DNA of 20,965 nucleotides, from contig CAMENQ010000005.1 of assembly GCA_945928585.1 (NCBI GenBank), forward strand, positions 1 to 20,965. The letters are read 5' to 3'. Positions 1-7,480 of the stretch are shown piece after piece. Within the stretch, counting starts at the first letter, position 1; the number at the start of each line of letters is the position of its first letter. The notes under the pieces were generated by a model, which was given only the letters and a program-made list of their open reading frames with translations, was not told the origin of the DNA and did not search any database. The position numbers and the translations under genes are program-made. This DNA is from an uncultured Roseburia sp. Lineage in GTDB: Bacteria > Bacillota > Clostridia > Lachnospirales > Lachnospiraceae.

Positions 1-1140
1 GTGTATAGGAGAGTTACTACATATATATACAGCTATGATAACGGGGAAAAAATCTGTAACTGCGGATACTGCCGCTTTGACATATGTGACAATCAATGTA
101 AAGTGTTCATAAATGTAAAGGTGCCGGACAGATATACCATGGGGATAGCAGAAATTTATCTTTTGACAAAGGATGAGAATAGTGGAAAAATCACAAAGGA
201 AATGCTGGGGAAGACAGGCGGACTCAACGGCACCATATGCTACAGGCAAATCTGTGACAAAGATCATATGGCAGGCATCATAGGTATGAATAATCTTAAG
301 GGAGTCCTTATATATAACGGTGAAAGCCTGAAAAGAGCATTTTACTGTAACCTTAAGGGAGAGGAACCGGATATTATGAGCCTTGAGGATGAACCTGAAG
401 AGAATATGTATATAAATGTATGTGATGAATGGGATGAGAAAGAAGACAGTGATGACACCACATACAATGAAAATATATACGATTACACTGCATATGACGA
501 TGTCGCATATGATAATGCCCCGCTAAATAAAAATACTGATAATAAAATCAATCGAAGTGACAATAATTTTACAGATAATGTAGTTACAGATAAGGTAACT
601 ACGGATAATGTCAGTACAGATAATGATACAATAAAGAACGATGCAACAGATAATAATGAAACCAAGAATTATACAATAGATAATGAGATTGATTGCATAG
701 ACGAAATTGACAATAAAAATGATATAGGTAGTGAATCCTGCAATACAGATAAAAAAGAAAATGATAAAAAAATGACAGATGAAAATAAAAGTAATGCAGA
801 CAAATGGCAGGAACTTTTATTTAACAAATTTCCAAAGGTGCGAATAAACTTTGACGGAGAAAACAGCGAAGCAATAAAAATGCGTCCTCATGACCTTGTG
901 TGGTTTCCGAGAAAATATTGGCGTTTCAGCAACAACAGATGCCTTTTGAACGGCTATTATAATTACAGGTACATAATGCTTGTAAAGGGAGTAGGAGACA
1001 GAGAAGGTAACTATTATCTTGCAGTACCCGGCAAAAATATGGTAAATGAAGCAATTACAGCAAGAAAGCAGGGCTTTAATGAGTTTGTTATGAGTAAGGG
1101 AGATTTAGGCTTCTGGTGCTGTAAAGTTGGGCAAAAATAA
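1..1140 (+). CDS. DUF6128-like protein with 15-bp repeat linker
   Basis: Function unknown. The protein has two conserved-looking ends and a variable middle. Residues 1-125 begin with MYRRVTTYIYSYDNG and carry the pattern (one GEIYLL-like strand, seen as AEIYLLTKD) that I recall from Lachnospiraceae DUF6128 proteins. Residues about 278-379 form a C-terminal module with RPHDLVWFPRKYWRFSNN and LLNGYYNYRYIML, also typical of that family. Between them, residues about 130-270 are rich in Asp, Asn and Thr and contain eight 5-residue repeats. No signal peptide or membrane segment is visible, so a cytoplasmic protein is likely. A GTG codon at base 1 gives an N-terminus of family-like length, so the gene may be complete. 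No ribosome binding site can be seen because the window starts here, and a start further upstream is not excluded. Its 3' end overlaps the convergent membrane protein gene by 53 bp. The family call comes from memory of family members. Confidence 0.65.
   Translation: MYRRVTTYIYSYDNGEKICNCGYCRFDICDNQCKVFINVKVPDRYTMGIAEIYLLTKDENSGKITKEMLGKTGGLNGTICYRQICDKDHMAGIIGMNNLKGVLIYNGESLKRAFYCNLKGEEPDIMSLEDEPEENMYINVCDEWDEKEDSDDTTYNENIYDYTAYDDVAYDNAPLNKNTDNKINRSDNNFTDNVVTDKVTTDNVSTDNDTIKNDATDNNETKNYTIDNEIDCIDEIDNKNDIGSESCNTDKKENDKKMTDENKSNADKWQELLFNKFPKVRINFDGENSEAIKMRPHDLVWFPRKYWRFSNNRCLLNGYYNYRYIMLVKGVGDREGNYYLAVPGKNMVNEAITARKQGFNEFVMSKGDLGFWCCKVGQK
571..690 (+). repeat. Eight-unit in-frame 15-bp tandem repeat
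   Basis: Eight consecutive 15-bp units, the first four clearly alike (unit 1 ACAGATAATGTAGTT, then variants at 586, 601 and 616). They encode TDNVV, TDKVT, TDNVS, TDNDT, IKNDA, TDNNE, TKNYT and IDNEI. Because the period is a multiple of three, copy-number change would lengthen or shorten the linker without breaking the frame. The later units are more diverged. Confidence 0.75.
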
Positions 1141-1720
1141 CCTGAGACGGAAGATAAAAAAGCCACATTGCAATAAGACCAAAGCTATACCATATGCCTG
1201 ATGAAAAAATGTTTGTCACAGCTACATGTATATCGCAGCATATAATCAGACACAGGCATATGGAAATATAGCGGTATTCAATATAATATGAAGAAAGGAT
1301 TACTGAAATATATAAATTATATACAAGTGTTGAGAAATATGTGACTGCAAGAAAAACGGTTAAGTCTATAGGCATTATAAAAAAGTTCACAACAACCGAA
1401 ATGAGGCAGCCTATACATACCATTACAGCAAAATGCTGCAGCGGAAAAAAGTCTGACTTTGTAAGAAAACGGTAATAATTCATTTGAACAAGCAGAAAAA
1501 AGAAAATCCCCGCAGAATAAAAATCAGTAAGAACAAGAAAAAAGTCGGCAACCACAGTGAGGGCCATTATTCTTTTTATATCCCACATACGCACATCAAC
1601 AACAAAAAAACACAGACAAATAGAGAAGAATTTTAAAAGAGAAGAAATCACCGGAAGATTGCCTGTAATATCGAGGACAAGATATGCGGCATATATAATA
1701 AGTTCAGTTAAAATAAACAT
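1088..1720 (-). CDS. Polytopic membrane protein, YhhN/lysoplasmalogenase-like
   Basis: A 210-residue, strongly hydrophobic protein with about six to eight predicted membrane segments spread over its length. The segment MALTVVADFFLVLTDFYSAG followed by FFFLLVQMNYYRFL recalls the YhhN/TMEM86 family (an Asp-containing helix after a GD/AD motif, then an H/Q..Y helix). The C-terminal CDIHVAVTNIF and MWLFYLPSQVIFA also fit that family as I remember it in Clostridia. Known YhhN members include lysoplasmalogenases; activity cannot be inferred here. The start ATG (1718-1720 on the complementary strand) is supported by a strong AGGAGG Shine-Dalgarno at 1725-1730. The gene's last 53 bp overlap the convergent DUF6128-like gene. 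A 383-bp palindrome begins only 13 bp upstream of its ribosome binding site, so the promoter is either inside that element or beyond it. Confidence 0.5.
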   Translation of the reverse strand: MFILTELIIYAAYLVLDITGNLPVISSLLKFFSICLCFFVVDVRMWDIKRIMALTVVADFFLVLTDFYSAGIFFFLLVQMNYYRFLTKSDFFPLQHFAVMVCIGCLISVVVNFFIMPIDLTVFLAVTYFSTLVYNLYISVILSSYYIEYRYISICLCLIICCDIHVAVTNIFSSGIWYSFGLIAMWLFYLPSQVIFAQLYSTRSLNLPYS

Positions 1721-1742
1721 AGTCCCTCCTGTTATGACGGAA

Positions 1743-2125
1743 TTTTGTTACATTTCCTCTCTGCTGTGGGGGATTGGGAGCTATGGAATGACGACTGTCC
1801 GGCGGTGCGTCTGTAGGGTTGTATGGTGGTGCGTCTGTAGGGTGGCTATATCTGTTTTGCATAAGCTTCAGAGGCAGTAAGAAATTTTATCAACATGAAA
1901 TTACCATCTCCCAAGCGGCGGTCATAACTCGGAAATGGCTGAGCTTCAGCCATTTCCTCAGACAGATGACCTCTGCTAGGGAGCTGGCAATTTCATATTG
2001 ATAAATTTCTAACAGCCTCTTCAATGCTTATGCAAAACAGATATAGCCACCCTACAGACGCACCACCGGACAGTCGTCATTCCATAGCTCCCAATCCCCC
2101 ACAGCAGAGAGGAAATGTAACGAAA
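1743..2125. repeat. Long near-perfect inverted repeat (MITE-like or structured element)
   Basis: The 521-bp gap between the divergent membrane-protein and HD genes is mostly filled by one large palindrome. The outer 58 bases (1743-1800) match the reverse complement of the right end (2068-2125) with a single mismatch. The stretch 1825-1866 also matches the right arm without a mismatch. The inner arms diverge with substitutions and small indels. The centre is a perfect 12-bp stem with a 3-base loop (1931-1942, loop 1943-1945, 1946-1957). The left arm alone carries a 24-bp-period duplication. RNA copied from either strand would fold into one hairpin with arms of about 180-200 nt. Short open frames inside lack ribosome binding sites and mirror the repeat, so I read it as non-coding. 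No flanking target-site duplication is obvious. A MITE-like non-autonomous element is the leading idea but is not proven. Confidence 0.85.
1801..1843 (+). repeat. Direct duplication inside left palindrome arm
   Basis: A 19-bp sequence (GGCGGTGCGTCTGTAGGGT at 1801-1819) recurs with one mismatch at 1825-1843, a 24-bp period. The right arm of the palindrome has only one copy, and that copy matches the second one exactly. The duplication therefore arose after the palindrome formed. Confidence 0.8.
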
Positions 2126-2148
2126 CTCCTAAAAAATTTAAAGTATTG

Positions 2149-2177
2149 TTGCAGTTTCCGTAATGTTTTGGTAAAAT
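2149..2177 (+). promoter_or_regulatory. Sigma-A-type promoter for the HD gene
   Basis: A -35-like TTGCAG (2149-2154) and a -10-like TAAAAT (2172-2177) are separated by 17 bp. They lie 64 bp upstream of the HD gene start and just outside the right end of the palindrome, so the palindrome would not be part of the HD gene's leader. Confidence 0.55.
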
Positions 2178-2241
2178 AGTATAAGAGTATTATTGGGAAA
2201 AAACGTAAAAATATACGTGGGAAATGTTAGGAGGAAAAACA

Positions 2242-3264
2242 GTGAAGTTTGTAAAAACAGAAAATCTTCAAAAAGGAATGAGACTGGCAAGACCAATCTA
2301 CAACAAAAACGGAGTCCTTCTTTATGACAGGGACACAAAGCTTACAAAACAGGGCATAAACAGTGTAAAAAACTTTAATCTTATCGGAATATATATATTG
2401 GAAGATGCGGAGCCGCTTCCGCCTATGACAGAGGACGATATAGAGTTTGAAAGATTTCAGACTATGAGTGTATTTGGACTTCGTGAAGATTTAGAACTTA
2501 TAGAGATGGGAAGAGAGCCGGAAAATATTGAAAATATGGTAAAGCTTATACATAATGCATATGGCAGAGCTGACAAAAAGTTAAGCACTATCCAGAATCT
2601 GAGGAGTAATGAAGATTATACATATAAGCATTGTCTGCTTATGGCTATTATTTCAGCGGCTATGGCAGCAAGACTTAAATTTTCTGACAGGGAAATAGAT
2701 GAGGTTATATATGCAGGACTTATACATGACCTTGGACTTCCTGTTATACTGGAAACAGATTTTATAGATGACAATGTAAAGCTTATATTGGAATACGAAA
2801 ACAGGCTTGGTGGCAAAAAGGAACTGAAGGATGCGGATTCCAGAAAGGAAACGCTGGCAAGAATACTCTGGGTGGCAAATGTATATGACGATATGACATC
2901 TATGAAGCTTGAAAAGGAGCCGGCTTCAGAAGTGGTGGCAGTAAAATATCTGCTGAAAAATGCATCAAAATTTGGAGATACTGCAGTAGGAGCCATTTTG
3001 GACAGTCTTAAAATCTTATATCCGGGAGTATGCGTAGAACTTACAAATAAATCTACAGGTATAGTTATTGCCGGAAATGAAAGAAATGTACTAAGACCGC
3101 TTATATTGGGCTTTAAGTATAATGAAATGTATAATCTTATGGCTGATGATGTATATCAGAAGGTACAGATAAGGGATATTATGAAGACTATGGACAAACG
3201 TATTCAGATAGATAAAAGTACACTTGAAGAATACATGGAAAAATACAGTAAAAAAGCATTTTAA
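2242..3264 (+). CDS. HD-domain protein, degenerate HD-GYP type
   Basis: A 340-residue cytoplasmic protein. The N-terminus (about residues 1-55) has the small domain common before HD-GYP domains (KTENLQKGMRLARPIYNKNG). The HD-like domain follows: a His at the start of the first helix (KHCLLMAIIS), the HD pair at residues 162-163 in GLIHDLGLP, and a later VANVYDDMTS segment like that of cyclic-di-GMP phosphodiesterases. The HHExxxGxGYP signature that gives HD-GYP its name is missing; the corresponding stretch reads LILEYENRLGGKKE. Canonical c-di-GMP hydrolysis is therefore doubtful, and a receptor or another phosphohydrolase role is possible. I chose the GTG at 2242 because AGGAGG lies at 2229-2234 with 7-nt spacing; an ATG at 2224 sits upstream of that site. 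The gene is transcribed from its own promoter and converges on the GNAT gene with an 8-bp gap. Confidence 0.75.
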   Translation: MKFVKTENLQKGMRLARPIYNKNGVLLYDRDTKLTKQGINSVKNFNLIGIYILEDAEPLPPMTEDDIEFERFQTMSVFGLREDLELIEMGREPENIENMVKLIHNAYGRADKKLSTIQNLRSNEDYTYKHCLLMAIISAAMAARLKFSDREIDEVIYAGLIHDLGLPVILETDFIDDNVKLILEYENRLGGKKELKDADSRKETLARILWVANVYDDMTSMKLEKEPASEVVAVKYLLKNASKFGDTAVGAILDSLKILYPGVCVELTNKSTGIVIAGNERNVLRPLILGFKYNEMYNLMADDVYQKVQIRDIMKTMDKRIQIDKSTLEEYMEKYSKKAF

Positions 3265-3272
3265 TAAAAGTA

Positions 3273-3845
3273 TTAATTAGGGCTGACGTTTGCATAAAGC
3301 AGATGATCAGTCCATTTTCCGTTTACAAGAATATTTTTTGTACATTTTCCCTCAAACATAAAGCCGCATTTTTCCAAAACACGTATTGAGGGCAGATTAT
3401 TTTCCTGGACAAAAGCATTTATGCGGTGAATATTAAGATAAGGGTATGCAGCATTTACGGCAGAGGTAACAGCTTCTGTGCAGTATCCTCTGTTTGTATG
3501 TGAGGGACTTATTTTATATCCTAAGTTACAGCTAAGGTAAGGCTCAGGCAGAAGATTTCCAAAGGAAACGGTTCCTATTATTTTGTCAGGATTTTCATTT
3601 TCAAAAATATAATAGCGAAGATACGTCTTTTTCTTAGAGGCCTCATATTCTGACTTTAAAATATATTCCTGAAAAGGAACGGTATAATAAACAGGTGCTT
3701 TTGCAGCTTCGTATTTTTCAAAAATATGGCGCCCACCCTCAAGAAAATTTAAGAGAGGAATGACAAAGCTTTCGTCAAGCACCTTAAGTGTAAGTCTGTC
3801 TGTAGTTATGGTTTGGTATTTGTTAAATTCAGATTTAAAAAACAT
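3273..3845 (-). CDS. GNAT acetyltransferase, RimJ/RimL type
   Basis: A 190-residue GCN5-related N-acetyltransferase of the group that includes RimJ/RimL. The N-terminal TDRLTLKVLDE is the usual first strand and helix. The acetyl-CoA pyrophosphate loop appears as TNRGYCTEA (R/Q-x-x-G-x-G/A form), and HRINAFVQENNLPSIRVLEK followed by CGF is the standard C-terminal strand-helix pair that packs against CoA. The substrate cannot be told from sequence; relatives acetylate protein N-termini, polyamines or antibiotics. It is the downstream gene of a two-gene minus-strand unit, starting 4 bp after the tadA stop, so co-transcription and perhaps translational coupling are likely. A GAAGG-like ribosome binding site lies within the tadA 3' end. 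Confidence 0.85.
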   Translation of the reverse strand: MFFKSEFNKYQTITTDRLTLKVLDESFVIPLLNFLEGGRHIFEKYEAAKAPVYYTVPFQEYILKSEYEASKKKTYLRYYIFENENPDKIIGTVSFGNLLPEPYLSCNLGYKISPSHTNRGYCTEAVTSAVNAAYPYLNIHRINAFVQENNLPSIRVLEKCGFMFEGKCTKNILVNGKWTDHLLYANVSPN

Positions 3846-3849
3846 TTTG

Positions 3850-4320
3850 TCAGACCTTCTTTTTCCTTAATTCCTTAAAAAATGATGTAAGCATGGCACT
3901 GCATTCATCATGTAAGATGTCTTTTTCGATTTCTACCTGATGATTAAACTGCGGAACCTGCAAAAGATTTAAAATAGAACCGGCACAGCCGGCTTTTGGA
4001 TTCATTGTACCTATGTAAACTTTTCTTATGCGTGACTGGACTATGGCACCTGAGCACATCTGACAAGGCTCAAGAGTTATATACATTTCGCAGTCATCCA
4101 GTCTCCAGTCCCCCATTACTTTTGACGCTTTTTTTATTGCATTAAGTTCTGCGTGGGACAATGTGTTTTTATCTGTTATTCGGCGGTTATAGCCTCTGCC
4201 TATAATCTTATCGTTATAAACAATGACGCAGCCAATGGGAACCTCGCCTATGGCAAGGGCTTTTTTTGCCTGCCTGATGGCTTCCTTCATAAATTTTTCT
4301 TCACGGGTAAGTGGCTGCAT
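3850..4320 (-). CDS. tadA: tRNA-specific adenosine deaminase
   Basis: Zinc-dependent deaminase of 156 residues, the usual TadA size, converting the wobble adenosine A34 of tRNA-Arg(ACG) to inosine. The motif H56-A57-E58 in TLSHAELNAI supplies the zinc ligand and proton-shuttle Glu; PCQMC at 85-89 supplies the two Cys ligands. The ARPNPKAGAAGS-like segment is present as MNPKAGCAGSILNLL. It lies directly downstream of the SRP RNA gene on the same strand, as tadA and scr are neighbours in Bacillus subtilis, and is followed 4 bp later by a GNAT gene. A short AAAGG ribosome binding site precedes the ATG. A guanine or cytidine deaminase is the main alternative, but the length, motif spacing and gene neighbours favour TadA. 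Confidence 0.93.
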   Translation of the reverse strand: MQPLTREEKFMKEAIRQAKKALAIGEVPIGCVIVYNDKIIGRGYNRRITDKNTLSHAELNAIKKASKVMGDWRLDDCEMYITLEPCQMCSGAIVQSRIRKVYIGTMNPKAGCAGSILNLLQVPQFNHQVEIEKDILHDECSAMLTSFFKELRKKKV

Positions 4321-4338
4321 AACTAAACCTTTCTATAA

Positions 4339-4362
4339 AATTAATTCCTGAATTAATTCCTG
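4339..4362 (-). repeat. Two tandem 12-bp copies upstream of tadA
   Basis: AATTAATTCCTG occurs twice head to tail (4339-4350 and 4351-4362) between the SRP RNA 3' end and tadA. It looks like a recent slippage duplication; no function is evident. Confidence 0.7.
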
Positions 4363-4380
4363 CTAAAATATAAACAAAAT

Positions 4381-4645
4381 CCGTGCAATCTGTTTTGTAT
4401 ACCCTTCATAAACGTTACTTCTGCAGTTAACTCGGCTCAGGCTGCCTTACATCACATAGAAGGTTTTACTTAGTGCTGCTTCATTCCTGACCTGACACGG
4501 TTCATAAATTTCTATTGCATAAGACCCAAGCTTCAACGCCACTTACAAAAGGCTGCTTTACAAAAAAGTATCCGGGACAGATTATCACCCCTGCTAGAGC
4601 GGATTGCAGGTACAGGGCACCGCTGACTCCCCGGCTGCACGGATA
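4381..4645 (-). ncRNA. scr: Signal recognition particle RNA, long Bacillus type
   Basis: Read on the minus strand, the sequence matches the layout of Bacillus scRNA from end to end. The 5' terminus CCGTGCA (4642-4636) pairs exactly with the 3' terminus TGCACGG (4387-4381). The Alu-domain block with GCCGGGGAG, GCGGTGCCCTGTACCTGCAA and TCCGCTCTAGCAGGG follows. The S-domain hallmark lies at 4496-4475 (GTCAGGTCAGGAATGAAGCAGC), with the GGAA apical loop bound by Ffh. In that hairpin the pair closing the GGAA loop is A-U, where Bacillus has C-G, so pairing is preserved. The length of about 265 nt is that of SRP RNAs with an Alu domain and is far longer than the 114-nt E. coli form. The RNA scaffolds Ffh for co-translational membrane targeting. 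The 5' end is placed from the promoter and is uncertain by a few bases; the 3' end is placed from terminal pairing. Confidence 0.95.
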
Positions 4646-4651
4646 GTACCT

Positions 4652-4680
4652 AGTATACTAGGGTTTTTGCCATATGTCAA
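4652..4680 (-). promoter_or_regulatory. Consensus sigma-A promoter of the SRP RNA gene
   Basis: On the minus strand there is TTGACA (4680-4675), a 17-bp spacer, and TATACT (4657-4652). The -35 is a perfect match and the -10 has one mismatch from TATAAT. Initiation would fall near 4645, which agrees with the 5' end deduced from RNA pairing. A strong promoter fits a highly expressed stable RNA. Confidence 0.9.
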
Positions 4681-4721
4681 ATTTTTTTGTGAATTTGCTT
4701 TAAAATTTTATAGTTTTAGGT

Positions 4722-4727
4722 TATAAT
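4722..4727 (+). promoter_or_regulatory. Probable -10 box of the pfkA-led gene run
   Basis: A perfect TATAAT lies 72 bp upstream of the pfkA start. No good -35 sits at the right distance; TTGCTT at 4695-4700 is 21 bp away. The start point would be near 4734, divergent from and about 90 bp away from the SRP RNA start. Confidence 0.45.
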
Positions 4728-4798
4728 GCTTTTATGACATTACAGCGGTGTTACAAGATAAAATAAAGTCGGAAAAGCTGCGACGGAACGGAGGATAT

Positions 4799-5869
4799 AT
4801 GCGAATAGGAATGCTTACAAGCGGAGGCGACTGCCAAAGCTTAAATGCTACTATGCGTGGAGTAGCAAAAACATTATATAATGAGCTGAATGATGTAGAG
4901 ATAATAGGATTTTTTGAAGGCTACAGAGGACTTATGCATGAGGACTATAAAGTGATGAAGCCAAGAGATTTTTCAGGCATACTTACTGAGGGAGGTACCA
5001 TTATAGGTACAAGCCGTCAGCCATTTAAGCTTATGAGAGTCATAGGAGAGGATGGCTTTGACAAGGTAGCAGCCATGAAAAAAACATACCGTAAGCTTAA
5101 TCTTGACTGCCTTGTTATTCTTGGTGGAAACGGAACACAGAAAACAGCCAATCTTTTAAGAGAGGAAGGGTTAAATATAGTATCCCTCCCAAAGACTATT
5201 GACAATGATTTATGGGGTACTGATATGACCTTCGGTTTCCAAAGTGCCGTAAATATAGCTACGGATGCCATAGACTGCATTCACACTACGGCGGCATCCC
5301 ACGGACGTGTATTTATAGTAGAGGTTATGGGACATAAGGTAGGATGGCTCACACTTCATGCAGGTATGGCAGGAGGAGCAGATGTTATACTTATACCTGA
5401 GATTCCATATGACATAGAAAAGGTAGCACAGGCCATAAACAAAAGAGCAAAGGAAGGAAAGAGATTTTCCATACTGGCAGTTGCAGAGGGTGCGATTTCA
5501 AAGGAAGATGCTGTTCTTCCAAAGAAAGAATACAAGGCAAAGCTTGCAGCCAGGACAGCCCCGTCAGTATCCTATGAAATAGGAAAACAGATAGAGGAGA
5601 TGACAGGACAGGAGGTAAGAGTGACTATTCCGGGACATACACAGAGAGGCGGAAGCCCGTGTCCGTACGACAGAGTGCTTTCTTCAAGATTTGGTGCAGC
5701 AGCGGCACAGATGATTATGGATAAGGACTTTGGAAATATGATAGGCATTAAAAACGGAGAAATGGTCCGTATACCTCTTGCAGATGTGGCAGGAAAGTTA
5801 AAGATGGTAGATCCCCAGTCATCTATAATAAAGGAAGCAAAAGCATTAGGAATTAGTTTTGGAGATTAA
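4799..5869 (+). CDS. pfkA: 6-phosphofructokinase, phosphoryl donor uncertain
   Basis: A 356-residue enzyme of the PfkA family that phosphorylates fructose 6-phosphate to the 1,6-bisphosphate in glycolysis. The N-terminal MRIGMLTSGGDCQSLNA holds the phosphate-binding glycine loop; PKTIDNDLWGTD contains the catalytic TIDND; IPGHTQRGGSP is the conserved C-terminal substrate loop. The donor-selecting positions are mixed. GGNGT keeps the Gly that ATP enzymes have where PPi enzymes have Asp, while the Lys in PKTIDND is the one usually seen in PPi enzymes (E. coli has Gly). This Gly/Lys combination is known in some ATP-using group III enzymes, so ATP is more likely but not certain. I start at the ATG at 4799 behind GGAGG (4790-4794), which gives the standard N-terminus; the in-frame upstream codon adds 17 atypical residues. 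dnaX starts 2 bp after its stop. Confidence 0.92.
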   Translation: MRIGMLTSGGDCQSLNATMRGVAKTLYNELNDVEIIGFFEGYRGLMHEDYKVMKPRDFSGILTEGGTIIGTSRQPFKLMRVIGEDGFDKVAAMKKTYRKLNLDCLVILGGNGTQKTANLLREEGLNIVSLPKTIDNDLWGTDMTFGFQSAVNIATDAIDCIHTTAASHGRVFIVEVMGHKVGWLTLHAGMAGGADVILIPEIPYDIEKVAQAINKRAKEGKRFSILAVAEGAISKEDAVLPKKEYKAKLAARTAPSVSYEIGKQIEEMTGQEVRVTIPGHTQRGGSPCPYDRVLSSRFGAAAAQMIMDKDFGNMIGIKNGEMVRIPLADVAGKLKMVDPQSSIIKEAKALGISFGD

Positions 5870-5871
5870 AT

Positions 5872-7479
5872 ATGTCGTACACTGCTTTATACAGAAAATT
5901 CAGACCTGATAACTTTGACGAAGTTAAAGGACAGGATCATATAGTGACTACATTAAAAAATCAGATAAAGGCTGACAGAATCGGACACGCTTACCTGTTC
6001 TGCGGAACAAGGGGAACAGGTAAGACAACCATAGCCAAGATATTGGCAAAGGCTGTAAACTGTGAAAATACAAAGGACGGAAGTCCCTGTAACGAATGCC
6101 CTCAGTGCAGGGCTATCACTGCAGGGGCTTCTATGAATGTAATAGAGATAGATGCAGCCTCAAACAATGGTGTGGACAACATAAGGGAAATCAGAGATGA
6201 AGTACAGTACCCGCCTACGGAGGGCAGGTACAAGGTATACATTATCGACGAGGTTCATATGTTGTCCATAGGTGCGTTCAATGCCCTTCTTAAAACACTT
6301 GAAGAGCCGCCGTCTTATGTTATATTTATTCTTGCTACTACAGAGGCACATAAGATACCTGTTACCATACTTTCCAGATGCCAGCGATATGATTTTAAGC
6401 GTATAAGTATTGATGTCATATCAGACCGGCTTAGGGAGCTTGCAGAAAGGGAGCAGGTGAACATAGAGGAAAAGGCTGTAAGATATATAGCAAAGGCAGC
6501 AGACGGAGCCATGAGAGATGCATTAAGTCTTATGGACCAGTGCATAGCCTTTTATCTTGGAGAGACACTTACATATGATAATGTACTGGAAGTTTTAGGT
6601 GCGGTTGACACTACAGTTTTCAGCGATATGTTAAGATGCATACTGGCAGATAATACTGTAGGAGCCATAGAAAAGCTTGATGAGGTGGTAATGTCAGGAA
6701 GAGACTTGTCACAGTTTATTACAGATTTTACATGGTACTTAAGAAATCTTCTCCTTGTAATGACCTCAGATGATGATGCTGAAAATATAGTAGATGTAAC
6801 GTCGGAAAGACTGGCAGCTCTTAAAGAAGAAGCAGCTATGACTGATGCTGACACACTTATGAGATATATAAGAATTTTGTCGGAGCTTAGCAATCAGATG
6901 AAATTTGCCACATCAAAGAGGGTGCTTGCGGAGGTGGCTATAGTAAAGCTTACAAAGCCAATGATGGAAAATGATATATCATCACTTGTAGGAAGAATAT
7001 CTGCCATAGAAAAGAAAATAGAGACAGGCGAATTTGCAAAAGTGGTATATGAGCAGCCGTGGAACATAGCAGGTCCGGAAAATGCTGCATCAGACACAGT
7101 AAGTACAGGAAATGAGCAGTCTGTAAAAAAGCTTGATATAGCAGTGCCGGAAGATGTACAGTATGTAGTAAATAACTGGGATAAAATTTTAAGGCATTTC
7201 AGTGGACTTGAAGTTGCGGCATTAAAAGGAGCCAGGCTTTGCACTAAGGGAGATAATACCCTGATTATACAGTTTACGGAGGGTGTGTCATACACCACCA
7301 TGTCCGAGCAGGAAAGAAAGGATGCCATTCACGACGTTATAGGTAAAGAAACCGGCAAGGACATTAAAGTTGATATGAAACTTCTGCGAAATGGTGAAAA
7401 ACCGGATTATGATTTTGTAGAGGTTTTAAAAAATAAAATAAATATGGAAAATATTGAATTAGTAGAGGAGGACATATAA
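5872..7479 (+). CDS. dnaX: DNA polymerase III subunit tau/gamma
   Basis: AAA+ clamp-loader subunit of 535 residues that, with delta and delta-prime, loads the beta clamp at the replication fork. Walker A is at 45-52 (GTRGTGKT). The zinc module characteristic of DnaX uses C64, C73, C76 and C79. Walker B is at D126-E127 (IIDEVHM), and the SRC arginine-finger motif is at 168-170. A helical collar domain follows to about residue 365. The C-terminal part, about 365-535, is a poorly conserved tau region that binds polymerase or helicase in relatives. There is no obvious slippery sequence for producing a shorter gamma form. The start ATG is 2 bp after the pfkA stop, with GGAG inside the pfkA end, and the gene begins the conserved dnaX-ybaB-recR block. 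Confidence 0.97.
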   Translation: MSYTALYRKFRPDNFDEVKGQDHIVTTLKNQIKADRIGHAYLFCGTRGTGKTTIAKILAKAVNCENTKDGSPCNECPQCRAITAGASMNVIEIDAASNNGVDNIREIRDEVQYPPTEGRYKVYIIDEVHMLSIGAFNALLKTLEEPPSYVIFILATTEAHKIPVTILSRCQRYDFKRISIDVISDRLRELAEREQVNIEEKAVRYIAKAADGAMRDALSLMDQCIAFYLGETLTYDNVLEVLGAVDTTVFSDMLRCILADNTVGAIEKLDEVVMSGRDLSQFITDFTWYLRNLLLVMTSDDDAENIVDVTSERLAALKEEAAMTDADTLMRYIRILSELSNQMKFATSKRVLAEVAIVKLTKPMMENDISSLVGRISAIEKKIETGEFAKVVYEQPWNIAGPENAASDTVSTGNEQSVKKLDIAVPEDVQYVVNNWDKILRHFSGLEVAALKGARLCTKGDNTLIIQFTEGVSYTTMSEQERKDAIHDVIGKETGKDIKVDMKLLRNGEKPDYDFVEVLKNKINMENIELVEEDI

Positions 7480-7480
7480 G

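Noticed and set aside
571..690. CRISPR array or canonical pentapeptide-repeat protein
   Set aside because: Units are 15 bp with no spacers, and the residues do not follow the A(D/N)LXX pattern; this is a coding minisatellite.
1557..2001. Two overlapping plus-strand open frames in the palindrome region (1557-1880 and 1819-2001)
   Set aside because: They run across the antisense of the membrane protein gene and the palindrome, lack ribosome binding sites and show no recognisable protein pattern.
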